Source of the DNA: Actinomyces sp.
GTDB taxonomy: Bacteria; Actinomycetota; Actinomycetes; Actinomycetales; Actinomycetaceae
Assembly (NCBI RefSeq): GCF_030530635.1
Contig: NZ_JAUMUL010000023.1
Coordinates: 1-44,885, forward strand
DNA length: 44,885 nucleotides
Direction of reading: 5' to 3'
The notes beneath the pieces are model-generated. The model was not told the DNA's origin. It ran no database searches and was given only the letters and a program-made list of their open reading frames with translations. Both the position numbers and the translations under genes were made by a program. Positions within the stretch are counted from its first letter, which is position 1; each line of letters starts with the position of its first letter. Below, one piece after another: positions 33,535 to 40,971 of this stretch.

Positions 33535-35578
33535 TGGCAAGCCTCTCCCCTGCCGGGTCGTTGATGCGCTCGGCGATGACGCGGGTGATGTGGGCTACGG
33601 CCTGGTCCACCGGCACGCCGTTGGTCTGGGCGCCGTCGCGGAAACGGAAGGAGACGGCCTCGGCGTCGGCGTCCTCCCCGCCGGCGATCAGCGTGAAGGG
33701 GACCTTCTCCTTGGAGGCGTTGCGGATCTTCTTGCCGAAGCGGTCGTCGGAGTGGTCCACCTCCACGCGCACGCCCCGGGCCCGCAACTTGGCGGCGACC
33801 TCGTCGACGTAGGCGTCGAAGGCCTCGGCCACCGGCACCAGGCGCACCTGCACGGGGGCGAGCCAGGCGGGGAAGGCGCCGGCGTAGTGCTCGGTGAGCA
33901 CGCCGATGAAGCGCTCCACGCTGCCGAGCTTGGCGGCATGGATCATGATGGGGCGGCGGCGGGTGCCGTCGGCGGCGGTGTACTCCAGGTCGAAGCGCTC
34001 GGGCTGGTTGAAGTCGTACTGGATGGTGGACATCTGCCAGGTGCGGCCGATGGCGTCCTTGACCTGCACGGATACCTTGGGGCCGTAGAAGGCGGCACCG
34101 CCCGGATCGGGCACCAGTTCCAGCCCGGTGGAGGTGCACACCTCTTCAAGGGTGCGGGTGGCGGACTCCCAGTCGGCGTCGGAGCCGATGAACTTGTCCT
34201 TCTTGGCGCCGTCCTCGTCGCGGGTGGACAGTTCCAGGTAGAAGTCGTCCAGGCCGAAGGCCTTGAGGATGGACAGGAAGAATTCGATCTGCCGACGGAT
34301 CTCCTCCCCCGCCTGCTCGGGGGTGCAGTAGGTGTGGGAGTCGTCCTGGGTGAAGCCGCGCATACGGGTCAGTCCGTGCACCACGCCGCTCTTCTCGTAG
34401 CGGTAGTCGCGGCCCATCTCGAAGAACTTCAGCGGCAGCTCCCGGTAGGAGCGTCCGCGGGAGCGGAAGATCAGGTTGTGCATGGGGCAGTTCATGGCCT
34501 TGAGGTAGTACTCCTGGCCGGCCTTGGTGACATTGCCGGCGGCGTCGAGTTCCTCGTCGGCGAGCATAGGCGGGAACATGGTGTCCGCGTAGTAGGGCAA
34601 GTGGCCGGAGGTGTGGAACAGGCCACCTTTGGAGATCTCCGGGGTGTGGACCAGGTCGTAGCCGGCCTCGATGTGGCGATCGATAACGTACTGCTCGATC
34701 TCGTGGCGCAGGATGCCTCCCTTGGGGTGGAAGACGACCAGCCCGGGGCCGATCTCCTCGGGGAAAGAGAACAGGTCCAGTTCAGCGCCGACTCGGCGGT
34801 GGTCTCGGCGGGCGGCCTCGGCCATGCGGGTCTGGTAGGCCTTCAGGTCCTCCTTGGTGGCCCAGGCGGTGCCGTAGATGCGCTGGAGAGAATCGCCGTT
34901 CTGGTCGCCCTTCCAGTACGCGGCCGAGGAGCGGGTCAACGCAAAACCATTGCCGATGAATCTCGTAGAGGGCAGGTGCGGACCGCGGCACAGGTCCTTC
35001 CAGGCTACGGTGCCGTCGCGGCGGACGTTGTCATACATGGTCAGGCCGCCTGCACCGACCTCCACGGAGGCGGCCTCAGCGCCGGCGCCCTTGGTGCTGA
35101 TCAACTCCAGCTTGTAGGGCTGGTCGGACAGTTCCACACGCCCTTCGGCCTCGGTGATGTCGCGCCGCCGGAAGGTCTGGTTCTCCTTGACGATGCGCTT
35201 CATGCGCTTCTCGATCTCACGCAGCAGCTCGGGGGTGACGGCGTCGATGCCCCCGAAGTCGTAGTAGAAGCCGTCGGTGATGAAGGGACCGATGCCGAGG
35301 TCGACATCGGGAAAGAGCTCCTGGACGGCCTGCGCCATGACGTGGGTGGCGGAGTGCCGCAGAATATTCAAGCCGTCCTCACTGTCGACGGTGATGGGCT
35401 CGACGACGGCGCCCGCAGGGAGCACCCGATCCAGGTCCCAGAGATCGCCGTCGACCCGCATGGCCACAACACCATCGGCCTTGATCCGCCCGGCGAACAG
35501 GTCGGCGCCCGTGGTGCCCTCCTCAAGGCTGCTGCTGACGCCGTCGAGGATGATGTCGATGGTGGACTGGTCGGACAC
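33527..35578 (-). CDS. thrS: Threonyl-tRNA synthetase
   Basis: Class II enzyme that charges tRNA-Thr. It has 683 residues. Domain order is TGS (1-65), the second N-terminal editing domain with HSATHVMAQAV (histidines of the SAD motif), and the catalytic core with NCPMHNLIF (zinc-binding Cys) and the motif 2 loop RMRGFTQDDSHTYC. The C-terminal anticodon-binding domain follows (VRLVPVAEAFDAYVDEVAAKL). The start is GTG at 35578 with AAGGAG five bases upstream. It heads the thrS-HIT-pgsA-acyltransferase-pimA series. Two adjacent perfect palindromes lie just upstream (35593-35621). Confidence 0.96.
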   Translation of the reverse strand: MSDQSTIDIILDGVSSSLEEGTTGADLFAGRIKADGVVAMRVDGDLWDLDRVLPAGAVVEPITVDSEDGLNILRHSATHVMAQAVQELFPDVDLGIGPFITDGFYYDFGGIDAVTPELLREIEKRMKRIVKENQTFRRRDITEAEGRVELSDQPYKLELISTKGAGAEAASVEVGAGGLTMYDNVRRDGTVAWKDLCRGPHLPSTRFIGNGFALTRSSAAYWKGDQNGDSLQRIYGTAWATKEDLKAYQTRMAEAARRDHRRVGAELDLFSFPEEIGPGLVVFHPKGGILRHEIEQYVIDRHIEAGYDLVHTPEISKGGLFHTSGHLPYYADTMFPPMLADEELDAAGNVTKAGQEYYLKAMNCPMHNLIFRSRGRSYRELPLKFFEMGRDYRYEKSGVVHGLTRMRGFTQDDSHTYCTPEQAGEEIRRQIEFFLSILKAFGLDDFYLELSTRDEDGAKKDKFIGSDADWESATRTLEEVCTSTGLELVPDPGGAAFYGPKVSVQVKDAIGRTWQMSTIQYDFNQPERFDLEYTAADGTRRRPIMIHAAKLGSVERFIGVLTEHYAGAFPAWLAPVQVRLVPVAEAFDAYVDEVAAKLRARGVRVEVDHSDDRFGKKIRNASKEKVPFTLIAGGEDADAEAVSFRFRDGAQTNGVPVDQAVAHITRVIAERINDPAGERLAND

Positions 35579-35592
35579 GGAGGCTCCTTATT

Positions 35593-35621
35593 TGATCAAT
35601 TGATCAGCTCGCGGCGAGCTG
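35593..35621 (-). promoter_or_regulatory. Two adjacent perfect palindromes in the thrS leader
   Basis: TGATCAATTGATCA at 35593-35606 is a perfect 14-bp palindrome. CAGCTCGC at 35605-35612 and GCGAGCTG at 35614-35621 form an adjoining perfect 8-bp dyad around one base. The first begins 15 bases before the GTG start codon of thrS, next to the ribosome binding site. They could be operator sites or an mRNA structure affecting thrS expression. I do not see a T-box sequence here. Confidence 0.45.
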
Positions 35622-35713
35622 TACTGGTGCTCGCCCGCACCGGATCATACCGAGTAGCGCCGCCGTCACGCGCGGCAGTGGTAACGCCACCGCGCATAAC
35701 GGCGCCCTCAGTG

Positions 35714-36754
35714 TCAGCGACCGAGCCGCTTGCGCACCAGGTGACGCGTACGCCGTGCCATCCCCAGGGCGCGGTACACCAGCGGACGAGTGGGCACATC
35801 CCAGGCGCCGTCGACCTCAGTGGGATGCTGGGCGAAACGGCGCTTGTAGCGGCCCACGCCGTACAGTTCCGGGACCCGAGTGGACTCGGCCCCCATCAGG
35901 TCCAGGCTACGCAGTCCCTCCTCGGCGAGGCTGCACGCCACCGCCCAGTCCAGTGCCTCGGCTCCGCGGAAGCTGCGTGACGCATTGGAGGACGCGCCAT
36001 AGTAGGTCGCCGCATCCTTTCCGGAAACGGTCACCAGGTCCCAGCAGTGCGGCACGCCGTCACGTCGCAGCACGAACAGCCGCGCGTGCTGCGGTCCCAG
36101 CGTGGTGAGCATGTCCCAGTAGACCTGGGAGGGGTGGGGCCGGAAACCGTCACGCTCGGCGGTGGCGACAAGCACTTGGTAGACGCTCTCGAACTCCTCC
36201 CGATCAAGACCGGTCTCCTCGGCGATGGTGCAGCCGGCCTCGCGGGCCACGCGCTCGGCCCGTCGCACGCCACGGCGCCCGTCCTTGGGCATTGCCGCCC
36301 GAATGGCCTCGGGAGTACCGGGGCGCAGGTCGATCACATAGGTGCGGTCATAGGTGATGGAACTCATTAGCGGCAGGGTGTCGCGGGCACAGAAACGGGC
36401 GTGCATACGGATGAACGCAATACGCCGGTCGCGGCGCAGTACTTCGCGTACAAGCAGCCTACGCAGCTCGGCCTCGCGGTCCGGGGTCTGCTCGCCGAGC
36501 CATACCGGCCCGTGCTTGGCCCACAAGAAGGTCCATCCCCCCATCGAGTAGCGGTACAGGGCGATCACCGCCACCTTCTTGGAGTCCACCTCGTATGCGT
36601 AGCGGCCGAACAACGGCCTTCCTTGGCTGCGCTCAAAGGCCTCCCACGGCTCCAACTGCTCCAGGGGCGCGGGCGTGCCCCCGATCGCGAGGCGCATCTG
36701 GCGCGCGTCGAGGGCGGCCAGGCGGCCGCGGACGGATGACGGCACTACGGCCAT
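35714..36754 (-). CDS. FemAB/FemX-family peptidyltransferase, peptidoglycan bridge synthesis
   Basis: A 346-residue cytoplasmic protein with two GNAT-like halves. Family marks are KHGPVWLG, YDRTYVIDL, the block AMPKDGRRGVRRAERVA, and the late segment LDLMGAESTRVPELYGVGRYKRRFAQH. FemAB proteins add an amino acid from aminoacyl-tRNA to the stem-peptide side chain of lipid II or its precursor. Which amino acid is added cannot be read. The ATG at 36754 has AGGAG nine bases upstream. A perfect dyad and a possible 25-codon ORF directly precede it. An ATP-grasp ligase gene is next upstream, and a second FemAB gene lies 7 kb away. Confidence 0.85.
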   Translation of the reverse strand: MAVVPSSVRGRLAALDARQMRLAIGGTPAPLEQLEPWEAFERSQGRPLFGRYAYEVDSKKVAVIALYRYSMGGWTFLWAKHGPVWLGEQTPDREAELRRLLVREVLRRDRRIAFIRMHARFCARDTLPLMSSITYDRTYVIDLRPGTPEAIRAAMPKDGRRGVRRAERVAREAGCTIAEETGLDREEFESVYQVLVATAERDGFRPHPSQVYWDMLTTLGPQHARLFVLRRDGVPHCWDLVTVSGKDAATYYGASSNASRSFRGAEALDWAVACSLAEEGLRSLDLMGAESTRVPELYGVGRYKRRFAQHPTEVDGAWDVPTRPLVYRALGMARRTRHLVRKRLGR

Positions 36755-36766
36755 ATGAGCACACTC

Positions 36767-36844
36767 CTAAGTGAAAACTGTGTTTTCACCATGATACTGC
36801 CCTGAGGTATCGGCGCGGCATCCTTCGGGGGGATGATCGATCAC
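36767..36844 (-). CDS. Possible 25-codon leader ORF coupled to the FemAB gene
   Basis: A GTG at 36844 has a strong ribosome binding site (GAGGAGGAGG at 36858-36849, four to seven bases away). It opens a 25-codon frame that ends with TAG at 36767-36769. That stop overlaps the AGGAG ribosome binding site of the FemAB gene, so ribosomes leaving it would be placed to start the next gene. The coding sequence includes the dyad GTGAAAAC/GTTTTCAC. The peptide (MIDHPPEGCRADTSGQYHGE and five more) resembles nothing I know. It could be a true leader, or an accident of a purine-rich stretch. Confidence 0.3.
   Translation of the reverse strand: MIDHPPEGCRADTSGQYHGENTVFT
36771..36789 (-). promoter_or_regulatory. 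Perfect 8-bp dyad just upstream of the FemAB gene
   Basis: GTGAAAACTGTGTTTTCAC has perfect 8-bp arms and a 3-base centre. It lies 17-35 bases before the FemAB start and one or two bases from its ribosome binding site. On the minus strand TATCAT (36796-36791) could be a -10 box that places the transcript start inside the dyad. It is a good candidate for a repressor site or an mRNA hairpin next to the ribosome binding site. Confidence 0.45.
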
Positions 36845-36901
36845 CCCGCCTCCTCCTCAGAAAGATTACCCCACACTCCTTCGGGTGCAGGACCTCGGTT
36901 C

Positions 36902-38149
36902 TCAACGGCGCCGGCGCAGCAACGGTTTGGGGTGATAGCGGTGGAACTTGCGGTCGTGGTTGAGCTTCTGGACGGCGACCAGCAGGCGGCGACGCAATGA
37001 ACGCTCGGCGGGATCCAGGAGCGGATCGACGGCACGCGGCACCAGCCGCAATACCCTCCGGCGCAATTCCGGGTCGTCGAGCTGGTGCAGCAACAGGTGG
37101 TGCGGCAGCAGGCTGTAGAGCGCTTCACGCCGAGCCTCCCGGCGCGGACCGGGGCGGCCGTCCACCAGGTCGGAGATCATGGGCACCATCGGGTTGATAC
37201 CCGCGGCGCTCATGTAGAAGGAGTTCCGGCCGATGCGGGGGTTGACCTCGAAGAACACGGCGCGCCCGTCTCGGGGGTCGATCTTGATGTCGAGGTTGGC
37301 GAAGCCGCGGTAGTCGACCTGGGACAGGAGCCGCTCAGTGGCTTCCCACAGCTCCGGGTAGGGCTCGGTGATCATGGCCACAGGGTTGCCGATCAGTGAC
37401 GGGACATGGTCCTCCAGCAGCACCCTCGCCGAACCGATCACGGTGGTCTCACCAGTGGAGGCGACGTAGGCGGTGACCGAGCGCATGGCGTCGTCGTCGC
37501 CCGGAATGCGCTCTTGTATCAGGAAGGTGGAGGTAAAACCCGCCCGCCGCAAGTCCTCCCACAGTGCGTGCAACTGCTCGGGGCCCTCCAGGAAGTAGAT
37601 CTTTCGCTTCCCCTCGAATTTCACCTCGTCCCAGTCGGCACCGACGGCGGGCTTGCCCACCAACGGGAAGGGGATGTTGATCTTCGGGTCTCCTGAGGCC
37701 AAGTCGGCCCCGGTGACCACCACCTGGCGGGGCGTACGCAGTCCCACAGATTCACACGCCGCACTGAAGCCGACCTTGTTGCTCAGGCGTTCCATCGCCT
37801 GCACGGAAGGGAATGGCACGACATAGACCGGCTCGAGCTCCTTCCGATGGGAGGCGAGCGTATGGGCCACCGCGTCCTGGTTCGCCATGACAACGGCGCT
37901 ACGTGGGGCACGTCCGGCGGCCAGTTGCTTCAAACGGGCGATCAGGGCCGTACTCTCGAGCGCCTGAGGGATCACGTCGATGTACGTGGACAACACGATG
38001 GCCTGAATCGGCTGGGTCGAGATGAGCTTCACCCGCTGGCCGGTGGCCTCATGAAGCTGGCGAGCCAGGGCGTAGGCACCGATGTCTCCACCGATCACGA
38101 CCGGCAGCAGTTCTGGTCGGTTGCGTGGGTAGAGCTGCGCGTCGGTCAA
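36902..38149 (-). CDS. ATP-grasp carboxylate-amine ligase, probable peptidoglycan side-chain ligase
   Basis: A 415-residue cytoplasmic protein with an ATP-grasp fold. A pre-ATP-grasp domain is at about 1-115. The nucleotide-binding region runs from about 125 to 220 (FPLVGKPAVGADW). The metal-binding motif E-x-N-x-R is in FFEVNPRIGRNSFY near 305. The last 70 residues are Arg/Leu-rich. The fold joins a carboxylate to an amine through an acyl-phosphate. Beside a FemAB gene, a role like the D-aspartate ligase Aslfm of Enterococcus faecium (adding an acidic D-amino acid to the lysine side chain) is plausible but inferred. The start is TTG at 38149 with AGGAGG five bases upstream. It follows the tRNA pair by 82 bp. 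Confidence 0.8.
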   Translation of the reverse strand: MTDAQLYPRNRPELLPVVIGGDIGAYALARQLHEATGQRVKLISTQPIQAIVLSTYIDVIPQALESTALIARLKQLAAGRAPRSAVVMANQDAVAHTLASHRKELEPVYVVPFPSVQAMERLSNKVGFSAACESVGLRTPRQVVVTGADLASGDPKINIPFPLVGKPAVGADWDEVKFEGKRKIYFLEGPEQLHALWEDLRRAGFTSTFLIQERIPGDDDAMRSVTAYVASTGETTVIGSARVLLEDHVPSLIGNPVAMITEPYPELWEATERLLSQVDYRGFANLDIKIDPRDGRAVFFEVNPRIGRNSFYMSAAGINPMVPMISDLVDGRPGPRREARREALYSLLPHHLLLHQLDDPELRRRVLRLVPRAVDPLLDPAERSLRRRLLVAVQKLNHDRKFHRYHPKPLLRRRR

Positions 38150-38231
38150 AACAACCTCCTGCTGGTGTACCCGGTATCGGGGCGTGTCAACGAGGAAGGC
38201 CCCGAACCAGACCGGTCCGAGGCCACACCCG

Positions 38232-38303
38232 TGGGCGATACTGGGATCGAACCAGTGACCTCTTCCGTGTCAGGGAAGCGCGCTCCCGCTGCGCCAATCG
38301 CCC
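38232..38303 (-). tRNA. tRNA-Val (GAC)
   Basis: The reverse complement folds into a standard cloverleaf. Acceptor GGGCGAT pairs with ATCGCCC, the D stem GCGC pairs with GCGC, the anticodon stem CTTCC/GGAAG has loop CTGACAC (anticodon GAC), and the T arm contains TTCGATC. The discriminator is A, and CCA is not encoded. One base separates it from tRNA-Gly upstream. Confidence 0.96.
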
Positions 38304-38304
38304 G

Positions 38305-38377
38305 AGCGGATGACGGGACTCGAACCCGCGACCCTCACCTTGGCAAGGTGATGCTCTACCAACTGAGCCACATCCGC
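38305..38377 (-). tRNA. tRNA-Gly (GCC)
   Basis: Acceptor GCGGATG pairs with CATCCGC, the D stem GCTC pairs with GAGC, the anticodon stem TCACC/GGTGA has loop TTGCCAA (anticodon GCC), and the T arm contains TTCGAGT. The discriminator is U, as usual for glycine tRNAs. CCA is not encoded. It is transcribed first of the pair, from the promoter at 38410-38439. Confidence 0.96.
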
Positions 38378-38409
38378 ATGTCCGGCCTCCCGCAGGAGGC
38401 ACGGAACAG

Positions 38410-38439
38410 AAGTTAGCAGAGCGGCCCGGACGCTGACAA
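38410..38439 (-). promoter_or_regulatory. Promoter for the tRNA-Gly/tRNA-Val pair
   Basis: On the minus strand TTGTCA (38439-38434) and TAACTT (38415-38410) are separated by 18 bases and lie about 33 bases upstream of mature tRNA-Gly. Both hexamers are close to the housekeeping sigma-factor consensus. The ATP-grasp gene downstream may share this transcript. Confidence 0.55.
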
Positions 38440-38525
38440 ATCCACCACAGGGCGGGACTCACCTGCCTCACAGCCGTCTAGACCCCGTGGAGACCACCCC
38501 CGGTCACCCCCACCCCCGAGATCGC

Positions 38526-38552
38526 CGCGGCGGCATCCCGCGCGGCGGCATC
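38526..38552. repeat. 12-bp direct repeat upstream of glgX
   Basis: CGCGGCGGCATC occurs at 38526-38537 and 38541-38552, identical, with a 15-bp period, 23 bases before the glgX start codon. It may be a regulator half-site pair or simple GC-rich repetition. Confidence 0.3.
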
Positions 38553-38574
38553 AATCCGTGGCACAGTTGGGCCC

Positions 38575-40971
38575 ATGCACAGTCCCGCAATCGCCTCCGG
38601 CGAATCATCGGAGCAATCCGCGCAGCCCGCACCAACAGCCAGTGCCCAGTCACCGGGAGCGCCGCTCGTGGAGGAGCAGGAGCGCCCCGGCCAGTCGGTC
38701 TGGCCGGGGCGGCCGTACCCGTTGGGCGCCAACTACGATGGCTCCGGTACCAACTTCGCCCTGTACTCTTCGGCTGCCGAGGCCGTTGACCTGTGCCTGT
38801 TCGACGACGCCGGCCGGGAGACCCGCATCCGTTTGACCGAGGAAGACGCGGATGTATGGCACGCATACCTGCCGTCGGTACAGCCCGGGCAGCATTACGG
38901 CTACCGCGTGCACGGCCCCTACGATCCGGCGAGGGGGCACCGCTGCGACCCGTCCAAACTGCTGCTGGATCCCTATGCCAAGGCCATCTCCGGTCAGGTG
39001 ACCGGTTCGCCGGCGTTGTACTCCTACGACTTCAACGACCCGGCGGCGCGCAACCAGGAGGATTCCGCATCCGTCACCATGCGCTCGGTGGTGGTCTCCC
39101 CCTACTTCGACTGGGGAAGGGACCGGCCACCGGGGCACGAATACCACAACACGATCATCTATGAGGCTCACGTCAAGGGCCTGACCGAACTCAATCAACG
39201 CATCCCGGAGCACCTGCGCGGCACCTACGCGGGCCTGGCCGAACCCGCCGTCATCGACCATCTCAGCAAGCTGGGCATCACCGCGATCGAGCTGATGCCC
39301 GTGCATCAGTTCGTAAACGACGCCTTCCTGCAGGACAAGGGGCTATCGAATTATTGGGGATACAACACCATCGGCTACTTCGCTCCGCACAACGGCTACG
39401 CGGCGCACGGCACCGACGGCCAGCAGGTGCAAGAGTTCAAGGCTATGGTCAAGGCCCTCCACGAGGCCGACATCGAGGTTCTTCTGGACGTGGTGTACAA
39501 CCACACCGCCGAGGGCAACCATCTCGGCCCGACCCTGTCCTTCCGGGGAATTGATAACGCCGCCTACTACCGGCTGGTGGATGGAGACCAGGCCCATTAC
39601 TTCGATACCACGGGCACCGGCAACTCACTGCTCATGCGATCCCCGGCAGTGCTGCAACTGATCATGGACTCGCTGCGCTACTGGGTCACAGAGATGCATG
39701 TGGACGGCTTCCGTTTCGACCTGGCCTCCACGCTGGCGCGCCAGTTCCACGAGGTCGACAAGCTCTCCGCCTTCTTCGAGATCATCCACCAGGATCCGAT
39801 CCTGTCCCAGGTCAAGCTCATTGCTGAGCCGTGGGATGTGGGTGAGGGCGGCTACAACGTCGGCGAGTTCCCTGCCCTGTGGAGCGAGTGGAACGGCAAG
39901 TATCGGGACACAGTACGCGACTTCTGGCGGGGCGAGCCGTCCACCCTGGGAGAGTTCGCCGCCCGTATCACCGGCTCCTCGGACCTGTACCAGCGTTCGG
40001 GCCGCACCCCGGTGTCCTCCATCAATTTCGTCACGGCGCATGACGGCTTCACCTTGAGCGACCTGGTCTCCTACAACGAGAAGCACAACGAGCCCAACGG
40101 GGAGAACAACGCCGACGGCGCCTCGGACAACCGTTCCTGGAACTGCGGAGCCGAGGGGCCCACTGACGATCCGGGGGTGCTCACGTTGCGGGGCCGACAG
40201 GTGCGCAACTTCATCGCCACCTTGATGTTCAGCCAGGGCGTGCCCATGCTCTGCCACGGGGACGAGATGGGACGCACCCAGGGCGGCAACAACAACGGCT
40301 ACTGCCAGGACAACGCGACCACCTGGGTCAACTGGGACCTGACCGAGGAGCAGGAGGACCTGTTGAGGTTCACCCGCAACATGATCCGCATGCGCAAGGA
40401 GCATCCGGTGCTGCGTCGGCGCCGCTTCTTCACGGGAGAGGCCGGCCACGGAGGAGAATCCGAGCTCGGTGAGATCGAGTGGCTCAGTCCATCGGGCGGC
40501 CGTATGACCGACGAGGACTGGGACACCTGGTATGCCCGCGCCATGACGGTCTTTCTGAACGGTGACGCAATTCATGAACCGGACGAACGCGGTCAGCGCA
40601 TCACCGACGACTCATTCCTCGCTCTGTTCAATGCCTCAGGAGAGGACATCGTCTTCACCCTGCCCGGTCCAGACCACTCCCCCCGTTGGCGCACCGTGCT
40701 CGACACCGCCCCGACTGCCTCCCCACGTCCCGAGCAGGTCGCGACCGGATACGGCGAGGAGCGGGAGGCCGGACAGGACGTGACCGTCGAGGCCCACTCC
40801 ATGCTGTTCCTCATTTCGATTCCCGAGCCCGACCGGCCCGGTCCCGACCGCGGCAACCACTCCGCGCTGTCCGAGGACGCCGTCCCCCCGGTCCCTGAAC
40901 CGGGCCCGACCCCATCCACGCCCCCGCTCGCGCACCCGGGGACCGAACAGCCGCAGGGAGGAGTTGCATGA
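38575..40971 (+). CDS. glgX: Glycogen debranching enzyme GlgX/TreX (isoamylase type)
   Basis: Hydrolyses alpha-1,6 branches of glycogen or limit dextrins to give linear maltooligosaccharides. It has 798 residues: an N-terminal carbohydrate-binding (CBM48-like) module (about 35-140), then a GH13 barrel. Visible active-site blocks are DVVYNHTAEG, VDGFRFDLAS (nucleophile Asp), LIAEPWD (acid/base Glu) and FVTAHDGFTLSDLVSYNEKHN. The last 50 residues are a Pro/Glu/Ser-rich tail not typical of the family. The first 35 residues are also low-complexity. The start at 38575 has no strong ribosome binding site. Its stop overlaps the treY start by 4 bp, so its product feeds TreY. Confidence 0.93.
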   Translation: MHSPAIASGESSEQSAQPAPTASAQSPGAPLVEEQERPGQSVWPGRPYPLGANYDGSGTNFALYSSAAEAVDLCLFDDAGRETRIRLTEEDADVWHAYLPSVQPGQHYGYRVHGPYDPARGHRCDPSKLLLDPYAKAISGQVTGSPALYSYDFNDPAARNQEDSASVTMRSVVVSPYFDWGRDRPPGHEYHNTIIYEAHVKGLTELNQRIPEHLRGTYAGLAEPAVIDHLSKLGITAIELMPVHQFVNDAFLQDKGLSNYWGYNTIGYFAPHNGYAAHGTDGQQVQEFKAMVKALHEADIEVLLDVVYNHTAEGNHLGPTLSFRGIDNAAYYRLVDGDQAHYFDTTGTGNSLLMRSPAVLQLIMDSLRYWVTEMHVDGFRFDLASTLARQFHEVDKLSAFFEIIHQDPILSQVKLIAEPWDVGEGGYNVGEFPALWSEWNGKYRDTVRDFWRGEPSTLGEFAARITGSSDLYQRSGRTPVSSINFVTAHDGFTLSDLVSYNEKHNEPNGENNADGASDNRSWNCGAEGPTDDPGVLTLRGRQVRNFIATLMFSQGVPMLCHGDEMGRTQGGNNNGYCQDNATTWVNWDLTEEQEDLLRFTRNMIRMRKEHPVLRRRRFFTGEAGHGGESELGEIEWLSPSGGRMTDEDWDTWYARAMTVFLNGDAIHEPDERGQRITDDSFLALFNASGEDIVFTLPGPDHSPRWRTVLDTAPTASPRPEQVATGYGEEREAGQDVTVEAHSMLFLISIPEPDRPGPDRGNHSALSEDAVPPVPEPGPTPSTPPLAHPGTEQPQGGVA

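Noticed and set aside
33428..35980. 850-codon open frame on the plus strand opposite thrS
   Set aside because: It mirrors the certain thrS and HIT genes; long antisense frames are expected in high-GC DNA, and its composition is unlike real protein.
38185..38190. TTGACA on the minus strand between tRNA-Val and the ATP-grasp gene
   Set aside because: No acceptable -10 hexamer lies at 16-18 bases, so it is not called as a promoter.
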